From assembly GCA_963580455.1 (NCBI GenBank), contig OY756970.1, positions 23,870,001 to 23,934,000 of the forward strand: 64,000 bases of DNA, written 5' to 3'. The notes beneath the pieces were generated by a model, which was given only the letters and a program-made list of their open reading frames with translations, searched no databases and had not been told where the DNA came from. The position numbers were made by a program, and so were the translations under genes. This DNA comes from Euonymus europaeus. Its lineage: Eukaryota > Streptophyta > Magnoliopsida > Celastrales > Celastraceae. Shown here piece after piece: positions 8,774 to 17,997 of the stretch. The number at the start of each line of letters is the position of its first letter. Position 1 is the first letter of the stretch.

Positions 8774-10807
8774 CTAATCTTGGTCAAGGAACCCTCCCTG
8801 CTGGAGTTCGCTAATAATCTTTAAATCTTCACGAAGCTGATCCAGGAATTGCAAGACTTTCTTGAATTCCGGATCTTGGAGAGCATCTTTCTGGCCCAGA
8901 TCTGTGGCTTTCTCCCCTAGCGAAACAGCCCACTCGGATAACTTCACCACCTGACACATTGCTGTTCCAATCCTTCGCTTGAGAATAGCGCTTTCTTCAC
9001 GATTTTCTATGACACTCTGAAGAAGCATCTCATTCTGATCCGTCAATTGGTTGATTTCAAATTGACTGTGACGACGTAAAGCTTGATACATATTTCTCAA
9101 TCTTTCCATTTCTTCAGAGTTCCTATTCATGGATACTTCCATCGTAGTATTTGCTTGCTCAAGATTCTGGCACCGTGCTTTCCATGCCTTAATTTCTTCT
9201 GAGATATGAAACACACAACCTTTCATCTGCTGAAGTTCTGATTGTAGTTGCTGGTTGTCCTGCTCCAGTAATCTCCTTTCCTTGCCTACCCTCTCCAACT
9301 CTTCCATATATTCTTTATCCCTCTTTCTGGCTCTGAACAACTCCTCTTTGTAGCTATTAGCCTCCTGTGACATTTTTTGTAATGCCTCTTCCAGAGCTTG
9401 GATTTTCTTGGCAGCAACATCTTCATTTTTACCCAAGTTGGGCCGCTTTCGGCCCTGATGAGAGCTTTGGGGTTGCCTGTTAGCTTTCTCCATCATATCT
9501 GATGCTTTTTCAACTTGGACACTTTCTTCAGCAATGGTTTTCCCTCTTTGGCCATGCCACTTGAAATATACCAAAGTTCCATCAGATGTACGCTTTCCTC
9601 TTGTTGTGGTCTTGAGGCTCTTCCATGCCTTGAGTATTTTTCTTACTTCCTGTGTACTCAGCCTGGGATCTTCTCCATCATCATAAGTGAACTCCAGGTC
9701 CAATAGCCCATGTGTAGCTGGAATGCATGGATTGGAGGCTATTTGGCGGAGTACCAGGGCTGGTGCATGGCTGACTGCCCCCCATGGGCCTAAAAGAGGG
9801 ACCCAAGGGAAATCTCCACATCTGTACAGGTATTCGCCTGGCAAGAACCAAGGTGCTCTCCCTTGAACACTGTGAACATCCAAAGTCTGCAAGAATTCTT
9901 CCCATTTTTCAATTCTCAGATGCCCTTGTTCCCACCTGGTTTCGACGAACTCTGATATAGGCCTTCTGTCAGGTCGAGTATGATCTTTAAAATCAATCCT
10001 AGGAAAGTCAACCTTTTTATGATACTGAAAATGGCTGACCATCCAAATTCCAAGTAAGGCTGAACATCCGATGAATTTGGCTTTCTTGTTGCGGCGACAA
10101 AAGTTAAGAGAACGGATTGTTTCACAAAGGATGGCAGGGATTAGATTCACTCCTCGATTAACCTGATTGAAGAGCTTGATTACTCTTCCTTCCACATATC
10201 CCCGGGTACAAGGAAACAGTACGGCCCCATATATGGCAAGTGCCAAAGCTGACTGTCCTGATGCAGTTTTTGACTTTTCCTCCGCATATTTTGCCAATTC
10301 ATCTACGGGAAAACACCATTTCCCTCCTTTCAGAGCACCCATTTTTCTGACCCCTTCAACTTCTCGCTCAAGAATTCGAGCTACAATTTTCTCAGCTGTC
10401 ATATTCTCATTAAAGTAATACGCTTTCGTGTTGTGAGGGTCTAACTGCAGCAACTGGGCATATTCTTCGATGGTTGGTGAGAGGTCTATCTGATTGAATG
10501 TAAAGCACCGATATGCTGGATCCCAATATTGGATGGCAGCTTGCAGCAATGTTATCGGAGTGACAACTCTGAGCAGACTCCCAATAAGACCGTACTTTTT
10601 AGAAAAATCTGGGCCTACCATCGAGCTCACTTTCGTCCACAAACTGATCAGGCACGGGCCAATACATCCCTGAAATTCTGTCCCTGACACCCTTGGTATC
10701 AGGACATCCTCTTTCAGACTGTTTCCATGCTTGGCTTGCATTCTGCCCAACTCTTCCCTCACATCATAGATGTCCATTTTCTGGCAGCTAGAAATTTCTG
10801 AGGCCAT
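8774..10807 (-). CDS. Ogre-type ORF1: DUF7745/plant-mobile-domain-like N-terminus plus coiled coil
   Basis: 677 codons, ATG at 10807, about 530 bp inside the primer-binding site. The N-terminal ~370 residues (for example YWDPAYRCFTFNQIDLSPTI, SALALAIYGAVLFPC) look like the DUF7745 / plant-mobile-domain-like family common in plant retroelements. From about residue 430 to the end the protein is rich in Glu, Lys, Gln and Leu with heptad spacing, predicting a long coiled coil, preceded by a basic HQGRKRPN segment. An extra ORF before gag is a hallmark of Ogre elements; its function is not established. The family assignment is from recognised residues, not a search. Confidence 0.85.
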   Translation of the reverse strand: MASEISSCQKMDIYDVREELGRMQAKHGNSLKEDVLIPRVSGTEFQGCIGPCLISLWTKVSSMVGPDFSKKYGLIGSLLRVVTPITLLQAAIQYWDPAYRCFTFNQIDLSPTIEEYAQLLQLDPHNTKAYYFNENMTAEKIVARILEREVEGVRKMGALKGGKWCFPVDELAKYAEEKSKTASGQSALALAIYGAVLFPCTRGYVEGRVIKLFNQVNRGVNLIPAILCETIRSLNFCRRNKKAKFIGCSALLGIWMVSHFQYHKKVDFPRIDFKDHTRPDRRPISEFVETRWEQGHLRIEKWEEFLQTLDVHSVQGRAPWFLPGEYLYRCGDFPWVPLLGPWGAVSHAPALVLRQIASNPCIPATHGLLDLEFTYDDGEDPRLSTQEVRKILKAWKSLKTTTRGKRTSDGTLVYFKWHGQRGKTIAEESVQVEKASDMMEKANRQPQSSHQGRKRPNLGKNEDVAAKKIQALEEALQKMSQEANSYKEELFRARKRDKEYMEELERVGKERRLLEQDNQQLQSELQQMKGCVFHISEEIKAWKARCQNLEQANTTMEVSMNRNSEEMERLRNMYQALRRHSQFEINQLTDQNEMLLQSVIENREESAILKRRIGTAMCQVVKLSEWAVSLGEKATDLGQKDALQDPEFKKVLQFLDQLREDLKIISELQQGGFLDQD

Positions 10808-11333
10808 CCTGCTAAATAAAACGGTGTTTTGGAAATATTATGAACTCAAATTACAACGTCATTGTCTAAGTGAATGCATGAACGTCATGAAAATGATCAA
10901 AATATTATACGGGACAGGTATTAAAATAAATAAATCACATAAGAATATCAATACTAAAAGAATAGCAGAACATACGGTCTCCTAACTTTCTCAAGGTTTG
11001 GACCTAGGCTTTAATGGTGTACGGGTAGGTTTATCTAACTAACCTTCGTGAGGTCCCGGATCAGGTTGCCTTTAAATCCCAACTATTGAGACAAAGGCTC
11101 CTCTCTTAACTTTTAAGAGAGGTCAATCCGGTGAGGATGTCTTCCACTACCCATGCGGAGACAGAGTCTCACGAGAGTAATAGTCAACCCTCTCTAATTA
11201 CCTAAGGTATTGCCCGGGTGGTAGGCACGTGCTAGTGCTTGTGTATCGACCAAACTTCATATAAAAAATCAATCAAGTATGTAAACAACCAATAAAATCT
11301 CAGCCTGACCCTCTTAGGTTTAGAAAAACCTGT
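10808..11333 (-). other. 5' leader of the Ogre-like element
   Basis: This is the non-coding leader between the primer-binding site and the ORF1 start, expected to hold packaging signals. No known motif was recognised. Confidence 0.6.
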
Positions 11334-11353
11334 GGTCCCCAGCAGAGTCGCCA
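11334..11353 (-). other. Primer-binding site, tRNA-Arg type
   Basis: On the minus strand the 20 bases read TGGCGACTCTGCTGGGGACC, separated by two bases (11354-11355) from the LTR end. This starts with the obligatory TGG (complement of the tRNA CCA tail) and matches the tRNA-Arg-derived site typical of Ogre elements. An 11-bp partial copy lies 36 bp away inside the LTR (11379-11389). Confidence 0.85.
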
Positions 11354-11355
11354 GC

Positions 11356-13153
11356 TGTGTCAACCGGCCTGAAAAATACAGAGTCGCCACCAATTGATTT
11401 TTTAAGGTGCAATCGGAACACCTAAAGCCTGCGAACCAGAAACAGGGTACGGGAGTCGATTGAGCGTGGGGAAGGGTTTAGGCACCCCACGACTCCTGTT
11501 TAAAAAAACAGTTGCTGAGTTTTAAATAGTTGACTGTTTAAAAATAGGGTATTTTGTAAACTTGATTTATTTAGAAGGATTGAGAATTTTGGATTGTACC
11601 AACTTATGGTATCCTTTTTTTAAAATGTGCCAACTTATGGCATAGAGAAAGAAATTGAATTTGTTGCATTGAAATCTTAGAAAATGAATTGGGTTGTAAA
11701 AGGAGTTGAGGTGGATTTGGAATTCCAACTTATGGAATTGGGTTAAATTCCAACTTATGGAATTTGATTTGATTTGGAGGAAAGGTTGGGGAACACCAAT
11801 TTATTTAAAGAAATTGAATTTTGTAAAAAAAAAACGTTTAGAAAGATTGGAAAGGTATTATTTTTTAAACAAATGTGTTGAATTTGTAAAAAGTAAATAA
11901 AGATACCAATTTATGGTGAAAATGTTTTAAAAATACCAACTTATGGTATTATTTATTTTTAATTTGAAAAACTACCAACTTATGGTAGCAACTATTTAAA
12001 ATTGCTATAAGAGTGACGGCTTCGAATTAACAATTGTCTTAGCGTCATTTTTCACATTTCATAATAAAATCCCTGGGCATGCAAATATTTACAAACAACG
12101 AAATCCTAAATACCTATATGCATCTAACAACCTAATAATCATGCATGCATTTTTTACTTTTTTTATCTTCATTATTTACATTATACATGATCTTGGGCCC
12201 AAATGTATAAAAATAAAATCCAAACATTAAACATAGCCCCCAAAAGCCCAATAATCAAAATTAAAACATAATAACCCAAAATGAGGCCCATGCATTCTAG
12301 CCTAATATATTACCAGCCCAACAATTCCCTAAAAACCCAAACAACTCTAACACCCTATCATCTTCTTCTTTCTCCTTCACTGCCGCCTCCCCTCATCTCC
12401 TAGCCATCATTTTCATTCTTCTTTTCCAAGCATTTCAGATCTACACAAATACATGAAGAAAAAAAAAACCAGCAAAATGTAGAAAAAGAAACCAGAATCC
12501 GTTTTACCTTCCGAGGTCTATGATGATGGAAGTAGACGAAGATGGCTATAGGTTCGGGTGAGTTAAAAAATAGGGATTTCCTGTTTGATTTTTCCTTCCA
12601 CGGATGAGGCTCGCTATGTCGAAATTGCGGGGTTGCGGTGAGATGGTGAGGTCAAGAGTGTTTATGGTGATGACAGTGATCTAAGTTATGAGATGAGGTT
12701 AGATGATGGTTACGGGTTCAAGGGAAGTGAGGTTGATGGTCTCTTCCCTAGTGGTTAGGTGACGATGGTATAAGTTCAGAGGAGTGTGATGGTGATGGTC
12801 ACTGTGTGTGAGGGAGTCTCTGCCTATGTGAGAATTAGAGATCAAGAGGTGATTTTGGGAAGGTGTTGTTCGGCTCCCCCCTCCCTGGATGATGGTATTA
12901 GATATATGCTAAAAATACAACCATAAAGTCAAACAATAATTCCCCAAAATCAGCCACTAATCAAGCAATAATCCCCAAAATCAGCAACTAATCCCACTAA
13001 AATCAGCCACTAACCCCACTAAATCAACCACCTTCTTTTCTTTTTTTGTCTTCTCTTCCTCTTCCCTTATTTCCTCTTTTTAATATTTATTAATAATGTT
13101 ATTATTATTATTTAACAAAACAAAAACTAGTCCGGACAAAATGGGGTACTACA
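11356..13153 (-). repeat. 5' LTR of the Ogre-like element (1798 bp)
   Basis: In element sense the LTR starts TGTAGTACCCC at 13153 and ends GTTGACACA at 11356, giving TG...CA termini directly next to the primer site. The left half of the stretch (in window coordinates) carries seven short palindromes; the right half is A/T-rich and contains no ORF of note. Only one LTR is in the window, so identity to the partner, and therefore age, cannot be judged. The 13153 border is inferred from the terminus motif. Confidence 0.75.
11597..11987. repeat. Seven dispersed short hairpins with core CCAACTTATGG
   Basis: Cores lie at 11599-11609, 11630-11640, 11725-11735, 11750-11760, 11906-11916 (C to T in the loop), 11936-11946 and 11975-11985. 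CCA pairs with TGG around loop ACTTA. Flanking bases differ between copies but stay complementary: TA/TA, TG/CA, AATT/AATT, ATA/TAT and CTA/TAG. Confidence 0.8.
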
Positions 13154-13935
13154 CCATGGAAAATTATCAATCTATCACAAGTTGTGACTACTCTGTTGTT
13201 CATTTCAGCAAGAAGCATAGCAAAGTGAGGACAAAAGCAAAAGCAAACACCGAGATCAGTTTAATTGGAGGAGCCTAATATTCATCAGCATATTCCATAC
13301 ATAATTTTAGGGGCAAAGTCTTCATGGCAGAGGTAATGCAAGATCGATGATTATAGGACTAGTTATATTGAAATAAACATAGTTCTCGATAACTGAAGTA
13401 ACGATGCTTGATGCAAAAAACAAACGTCGTCAATACTAGATAAATGCACTAATTAACTTAAAACCTTTCTTTTCCAGAATTTTAATTTATCGTCTTCAAT
13501 AATCCCTAATTAGAGTATTAATTAGCATATATAGTTTTGTAAAATAAATATCTCAGTAAAGAATGTAATGGTATTCATCCACGTGACCTGTCTTAGATAT
13601 GTCACGTGTTATCTGAATTATTCATATATATAATAATGATTGCATTTCCATGTATAGCTTCAAAAATCAGTTCCAAAACCACGTACGGTATATACATCAC
13701 ATTCTCGTGCAGTCAAATTAATCAGGTACAGCCAATCATTTCTTCCATTTATTGCTGTTGGCATGGAGTGATTAATGAGTGAGAACTATTGTAACAAAAT
13801 TTCCACAAATTAAATGGCCTAATGAACCACTCGATCGTACGTCCAAAAAATATGTAGTCACAGCCGTCTAGTGATATAAAATCTGGAGCATATATCAATC
13901 TGCATTAGCACAACGTACCTGTTTGGTGCTAAAGA
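13154..13935. promoter_or_regulatory. Upstream region of the bZIP gene with two G-boxes
   Basis: Two CACGTG palindromes lie at 13580-13585 and 13603-13608, 23 bp apart, both in ABRE-like context (CCACGTGACC and GTCACGTGTT). A TATA-like stretch TCATATATATAATAATG follows at about 13621-13637, in the right order for a promoter of the downstream gene. G-boxes bind bZIP and bHLH factors. The rest of the spacer shows nothing recognisable. Confidence 0.5.
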
Positions 13936-15780
13936 ATGGAGGGTTTTCTGAGAAAGAGTGATAACCACCCGCCAATGGATGCACCTTGGCCACACAAGAG
14001 GCCTTTGATGCCTCCTCTGGCACCACCTCAGCATCGTTTCAGCAGTGGAAGAAATTCCACTATGGTGATAATGGCAATGGTACTGTGTCAGTTCCCTTTC
14101 AACCGCCACCGTCAAATGGTAAATCCATCATGGTCAAGCCTTCGGATCAAGGGTTATCTGATAAGAAGCTTTCCGCTACGGACGGTGTTCAATTCTGTGA
14201 AACTGACCAAAACATGGACCCAAAAAAGCTCAGACGGTACGGATCGGAAAGAACACATCCATTATTTTATTTTTCTTCTTCGAATTTCTAATATTTGATT
14301 GAAAGCACGATCGAGGCATCGAGCTTGGTATAGATATATAAACATTTGATAATGAACGAACATATATATGCACGATCTTATTAATCGTTGAGGTCGTATT
14401 TTTTGTTTGTTTTGTAGGCTCATGTCGAATCGACTTTCTGCTCAAAAATCAAGGATTCAGAGAAATGAATATGTTTGTGATATGGAGAGCAGGGTCATAG
14501 ATTTGCAGGTCATGACAAGCCATGCATGAACTAATAAATTTACATTGTACATCAATATATATGTGTGTGTGTGTCCTTTTCACCGACTTATATAGACATA
14601 TTTATACTACAGGTTGAGATAGAAATTTGTGACAACCAATTTGAAATACTTAAGCACCGAAAACAAGTGCTCGAGATGGAGAATCAGTTTCTTACCGAGC
14701 AGCTCCATGCATACAGTCTGAGAAAGATGCTGAATGAAGGTAAACATGTATTAAATATTGTATACATATACATATATATATATATATTAGTGATATAACT
14801 GATTTGTTATATATGTAGCTGAGATAGAGCACAACAAGGCAGAAGTGAAGTGGCTGAGGAAACTACATATGAGTAGTAATCAACCACAGAAAATGCAAGC
14901 AAAGGCGATTAATGGAGATCAGATGGTTCCAAACCATGGTATATACATTTTTATCACCTAAAACTCAATAATGTCTTTTTACAGATCTATAATGTGTGTT
15001 AAATCGTAGTTTTTTTATTTTTTTTATTTTTATGTCTTGGGCTTCCACTTAAAATATATAAGCTAAATCAGCCACATGACTTTCACTTTTCTTTTAGTCA
15101 AATAGTCAAACTCAAAATGCGTGCAAGACAAAAAGACAATGATAAGTCATGTCATCCATATCTGCATTCAGTTTGTCTTCTTTTGTTTATGCTAAAACAC
15201 GTTGACTTCAGTCTTATCATAACCCCTCCCTCCCATTTTAATTGTCTCCTCTACTTTTTCACACAGTTTAAAAAAAATTAATTATCTTTTAATTTAACAT
15301 TTATATCCTTATTTATAATGTGCATGATTATTGAGTTAATTGTTGAGTTTTTTAAGTTAAGGGTATAAAAAAGGGTAAAATTAAAAAAAATAGCTTTCAT
15401 TAATTGAAATGGACATGCATTTTAGGACATCCCAAAAAAGAATAAAGGATAATTAAAATGGGACGGAGGGAGTATGTATTATTATATAAGAATCCAAGGA
15501 AACCTGAATAATTATCAATAGCGCTTTTTATTTATTTATTTTACCTACTAAATTATTTTCTCCTGAATTATTTTTTCACTTCATATTATTAAAAATGTGT
15601 CAAACAAAAAATTCTGCGTAATTTTATTTTTTTTGAGATTAAAAGAATATATTTATGTGTATATTGATTATATTTAATTAAGAGTATATATATATTGCAG
15701 GTGGTGGGATGGGAGAGAACTCAAGAGGAGTGAACAAGAAGGCTGCCAACTGCATATGGGGCAGCATGAGGGAGACGTAG
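13936..15780 (+). CDS. bZIP transcription factor, group E-like (bZIP34/61-like)
   Basis: Confident coding exons: up to 14236, 14418-14508, 14613-14739, 14819-14938 and 15701-15780 (TAG). All junctions are GT-AG and keep frame. The basic region reads MSNRLSAQKSR (N-x7-R), followed by a zipper-like amphipathic region (QVEIEICDNQFEIL, VLEMENQFLTEQL), then a tail ending in KAEVKWLRKLH. The layout matches Arabidopsis group E factors, which act in nuclei, notably in pollen. The 5' exon is unclear: the frame feeding the basic region has a TAA at 13962 and no ATG before 14214, while the ATG at 13936 is in another frame. A 74-bp intron 13958-14031 would reconcile them (214 aa). Otherwise translation starts at 14214 (146 aa) or the gene is damaged. 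Intron 4 holds a MITE. Confidence 0.75.
15222..15472. mobile_element. Stowaway-like MITE in bZIP intron 4
   Basis: The left end reads CCTCCCTCCCATTTTAATTG and the right end, reverse-complemented, CTCCCTCCGTCCCATTTTAA, so the ~250-bp element has terminal inverted repeats of about 22 bp. It is flanked by TA on both sides (15220-15221 and 15473-15474), the Stowaway target duplication, and its CTCCCTCCGT terminus is the common Stowaway end. No coding capacity. Confidence 0.8.
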
Positions 15781-16290
15781 AGCAGATGATGAGTATCACC
15801 AAATCCTAAGCTCGAGATTTGGCTTGAAATTCGTCTGAAGAATTTGATTCCAGACCTCTCTTATTCATCAATTGCTTTAATTTATTGTCCTTTTGGAATT
15901 CGATTCTGTTTGTCTGTTGTAATAATGGGAAGCTGGTTGTGCATGTTTAATTTACGAATATTCTTGAATAATACATATATATCCATGGGCTGTAAAAAAA
16001 TCAAGACAACGTTTGGCCAGTTTTTTCTTAAAAAAATAAATACATAATTTACAATAAAATCCACTGATAATTGACTAAAAAATACGTCAAAAAAATTGAA
16101 CATTGACACTCCTAAATTGTCATAAATCTATGGGGTTGGGCCCTTGTGAAAACCATTCCTGAAATTGGGCTATCCATTCATGAAGTCGTTTCATATTGGA
16201 TGGGAAAGCGTATTGAGTTCCCCATGAAGAACATCTGAGTATCTTGTTGTCGGAGTCGTTGATCATTCTATACGTGTTATTGGAGCTAAT
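15781..16290. other. 3' flank of the bZIP gene
   Basis: Presumed 3' UTR and spacer. Candidate polyadenylation signals are the A/T-rich stretches after 15960. No gene or repeat recognised. Confidence 0.4.
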
Positions 16291-16299
16291 TAGCTGGCC

Positions 16300-16302
<3 letters not shown>

Positions 16303-16334
<32 letters not shown>

Positions 16335-16771
16335 CGTCTGTTCTTTCAATCTATAATGATATCCAGAATTTGTTTAATATTATATATATATATATATATA
16401 TATTCCGTCTAATGTAACTCGGAATAATTAATCTATTAATCTATATATATATATATATATATATAGCTGGCCACATGCTTCCTGTTTAATTTCTCCTCAA
16501 ATGTTTGTATGGTAAGGACTTTTTTGTAGCATTTCACGCTCCTGTCTTTATTGAATCTGTCATCTGGACAATTTATATATATATATATATATATAAACTT
16601 TGTAAATCTCTCCTGGATATATGTAGTATATATGTTTCTTGACAGAAAATTGAATCATCGAAATATGAGGAACTTTGTATGTAACTTTCTTTTTCATGAT
16701 TCATTCAACACATATAGATTACTAATCTTGGATTTGCACAGCTCTCTTTCTATCAAACATCTTTGCTTTGC

Positions 16772-16821
<50 letters not shown>
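16303..16821. repeat. Five (TA)n microsatellite tracts
   Basis: Pure or nearly pure TA runs lie at 16303-16331, 16379-16403, 16442-16465, 16573-16595 and 16774-16821 (the longest, about 24 units), separated by 40-180 bp of ordinary sequence. Open frames that cross them are artefacts of the dinucleotide. Confidence 0.9.
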
Positions 16822-16822
<1 letters not shown>

Positions 16823-17003
16823 CCTGTCCCAGAAGACGATGATGATAATTGAAGCGGAGCCTGGCTGCAAATTGACTTTTGCACTGACTCTCTCTATCCA
16901 ATATCAAATATCAAATATCAATCAAGAGAAGAGAAACTGTCTAGTGCAGAATCACAGGGGAATCTTTTATTTTTTTGGCTATTTATAAATAAAACGAAAA
17001 CTC

Positions 17004-17026
17004 ACCTAACCTAACCTAACCTAACC
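17004..17026. repeat. (CCTAA)n short tandem repeat
   Basis: About 4.6 copies of the pentamer CCTAA. It resembles but is not the plant telomere heptamer CCCTAAA. Confidence 0.8.
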
Positions 17027-17997
17027 ATCAATGATTTGGTTAGTTTCATTTTCGTCAATTTAATTTTAGACAACCCAGTTAGTGCTAATGCTTATGCTAA
17101 TTTATTTATTCATTTGATCTAATCTTGTAATAAACAGCGACATGCATGGTGGTGCTTCTCTGTCTTTGAAATTTGAAAATAAAAGTTTGTGTAGCTGGGA
17201 CCCATATACGATCTAGACATCTCACCAGTAACTCAAAATCATTTCACTAGTGACGAAATCATAATATTAATACTCCATATTATTATTATTATGATTAGTA
17301 TAGGCAACCGACTAACATACAGCCACTCCACAATTGTCTATTACTTCTCGATCTAATGTAATAATTGATGAGTTTTGTTTTGCTTTGCTTTTCCAAGTAA
17401 TAGTTGGTTACCAAATCCAGATGGATCGATCGAGAGTATAATCTTTCCACTGTAATTTATGCTTCAAATACAAATAATACCAGAAAAGCAGCTTCCATTG
17501 TTTGCTTCTTCTAATCCTGCTGCTGATTAGACTAGTCAGCTGATATCACCTTTGCTTAGCACATAATTCTGGCTTAATTAATTCATTATAGAGAAAAATA
17601 TATAACCTTCCTTTCAAGCTTAATTCAATGAGACAACACCATCAGTGAAGTCTGACCAACAAAGTCTGACTGCTGACGTCTCAAACTGGGAATGCACATC
17701 GCAAAGTGAACAAAACCAAAAAGTCCTTCACGATCATAGGCGGGTACTTGTAAAACCAGCCCTTGGCCTTTTATAAAGCAAGCGGGAGAGCCATCGAGAT
17801 GAAAGGAAGACGAACAAATTGTAGCTGAAACCCGAAAAGCTTCTTCCTTTTCTCTCTCTCAAGAAACAAACGCGAGGCTTGTGGCGTCTTGCTGGATTCA
17901 GGAGGTAAACCTTGTACATTCACTCTCTTCTGTCTTTTTAACAGTTGCAACATTTCTAGTGGACTGGAGTCGCGTTTTCTCTGTTTTGTAATAAAGA
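17027..17997 (+). promoter_or_regulatory. Promoter and 5' UTR of the ETO1-like gene
   Basis: A TATA box TTTTATAAAG lies at about 17769-17778, roughly 220 bp before the ATG. A possible 5' UTR donor (GAG/GTAAAC) is at about 17904. Two parts of this region (17376-17470 and 17741-17845) recur in diverged form downstream of the gene at 21848-21945 and 21957-22056. The rest of the spacer is unremarkable. Confidence 0.55.

Larger units (their letters stand above)
1..13153 (-). mobile_element. Ty3/gypsy LTR retrotransposon, Tat/Ogre lineage (3' end beyond the window)
   Basis: Seen: on the minus strand, in order, a 5' LTR (13153 down to 11356), a primer-binding site, an extra ORF upstream of gag, gag-protease with G-patch, a spliceable gap, reverse transcriptase with YVDD, two tandem RNase H domains, integrase, and a long 3' untranslated region with tandem repeats. 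Known: an extra 5' ORF, a second archaeal-type RNase H, an intron between pro and RT, a tRNA-Arg primer and a repeat-rich 3' UTR together define the Ogre branch of the Tat clade. The 3' LTR and the left target-site duplication are not in the window. The base after the right LTR end starts CCATG, which would be the expected 5-bp duplication if the insertion is simple. All three coding regions are uninterrupted, so the insertion is probably not old. Confidence 0.93.

Noticed and set aside
11597..11987. CRISPR-like array of short repeats
   Set aside because: Spacing is irregular, cores are only 11 bp, and the location is inside a plant LTR.
16551..16988. 145-codon plus-strand ORF
   Set aside because: It is held open by TA-dinucleotide runs encoding Tyr-Ile repeats, with no domain.
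17004..17026. Interstitial telomere repeat
   Set aside because: The unit is the pentamer CCTAA, not the plant heptamer CCCTAAA.
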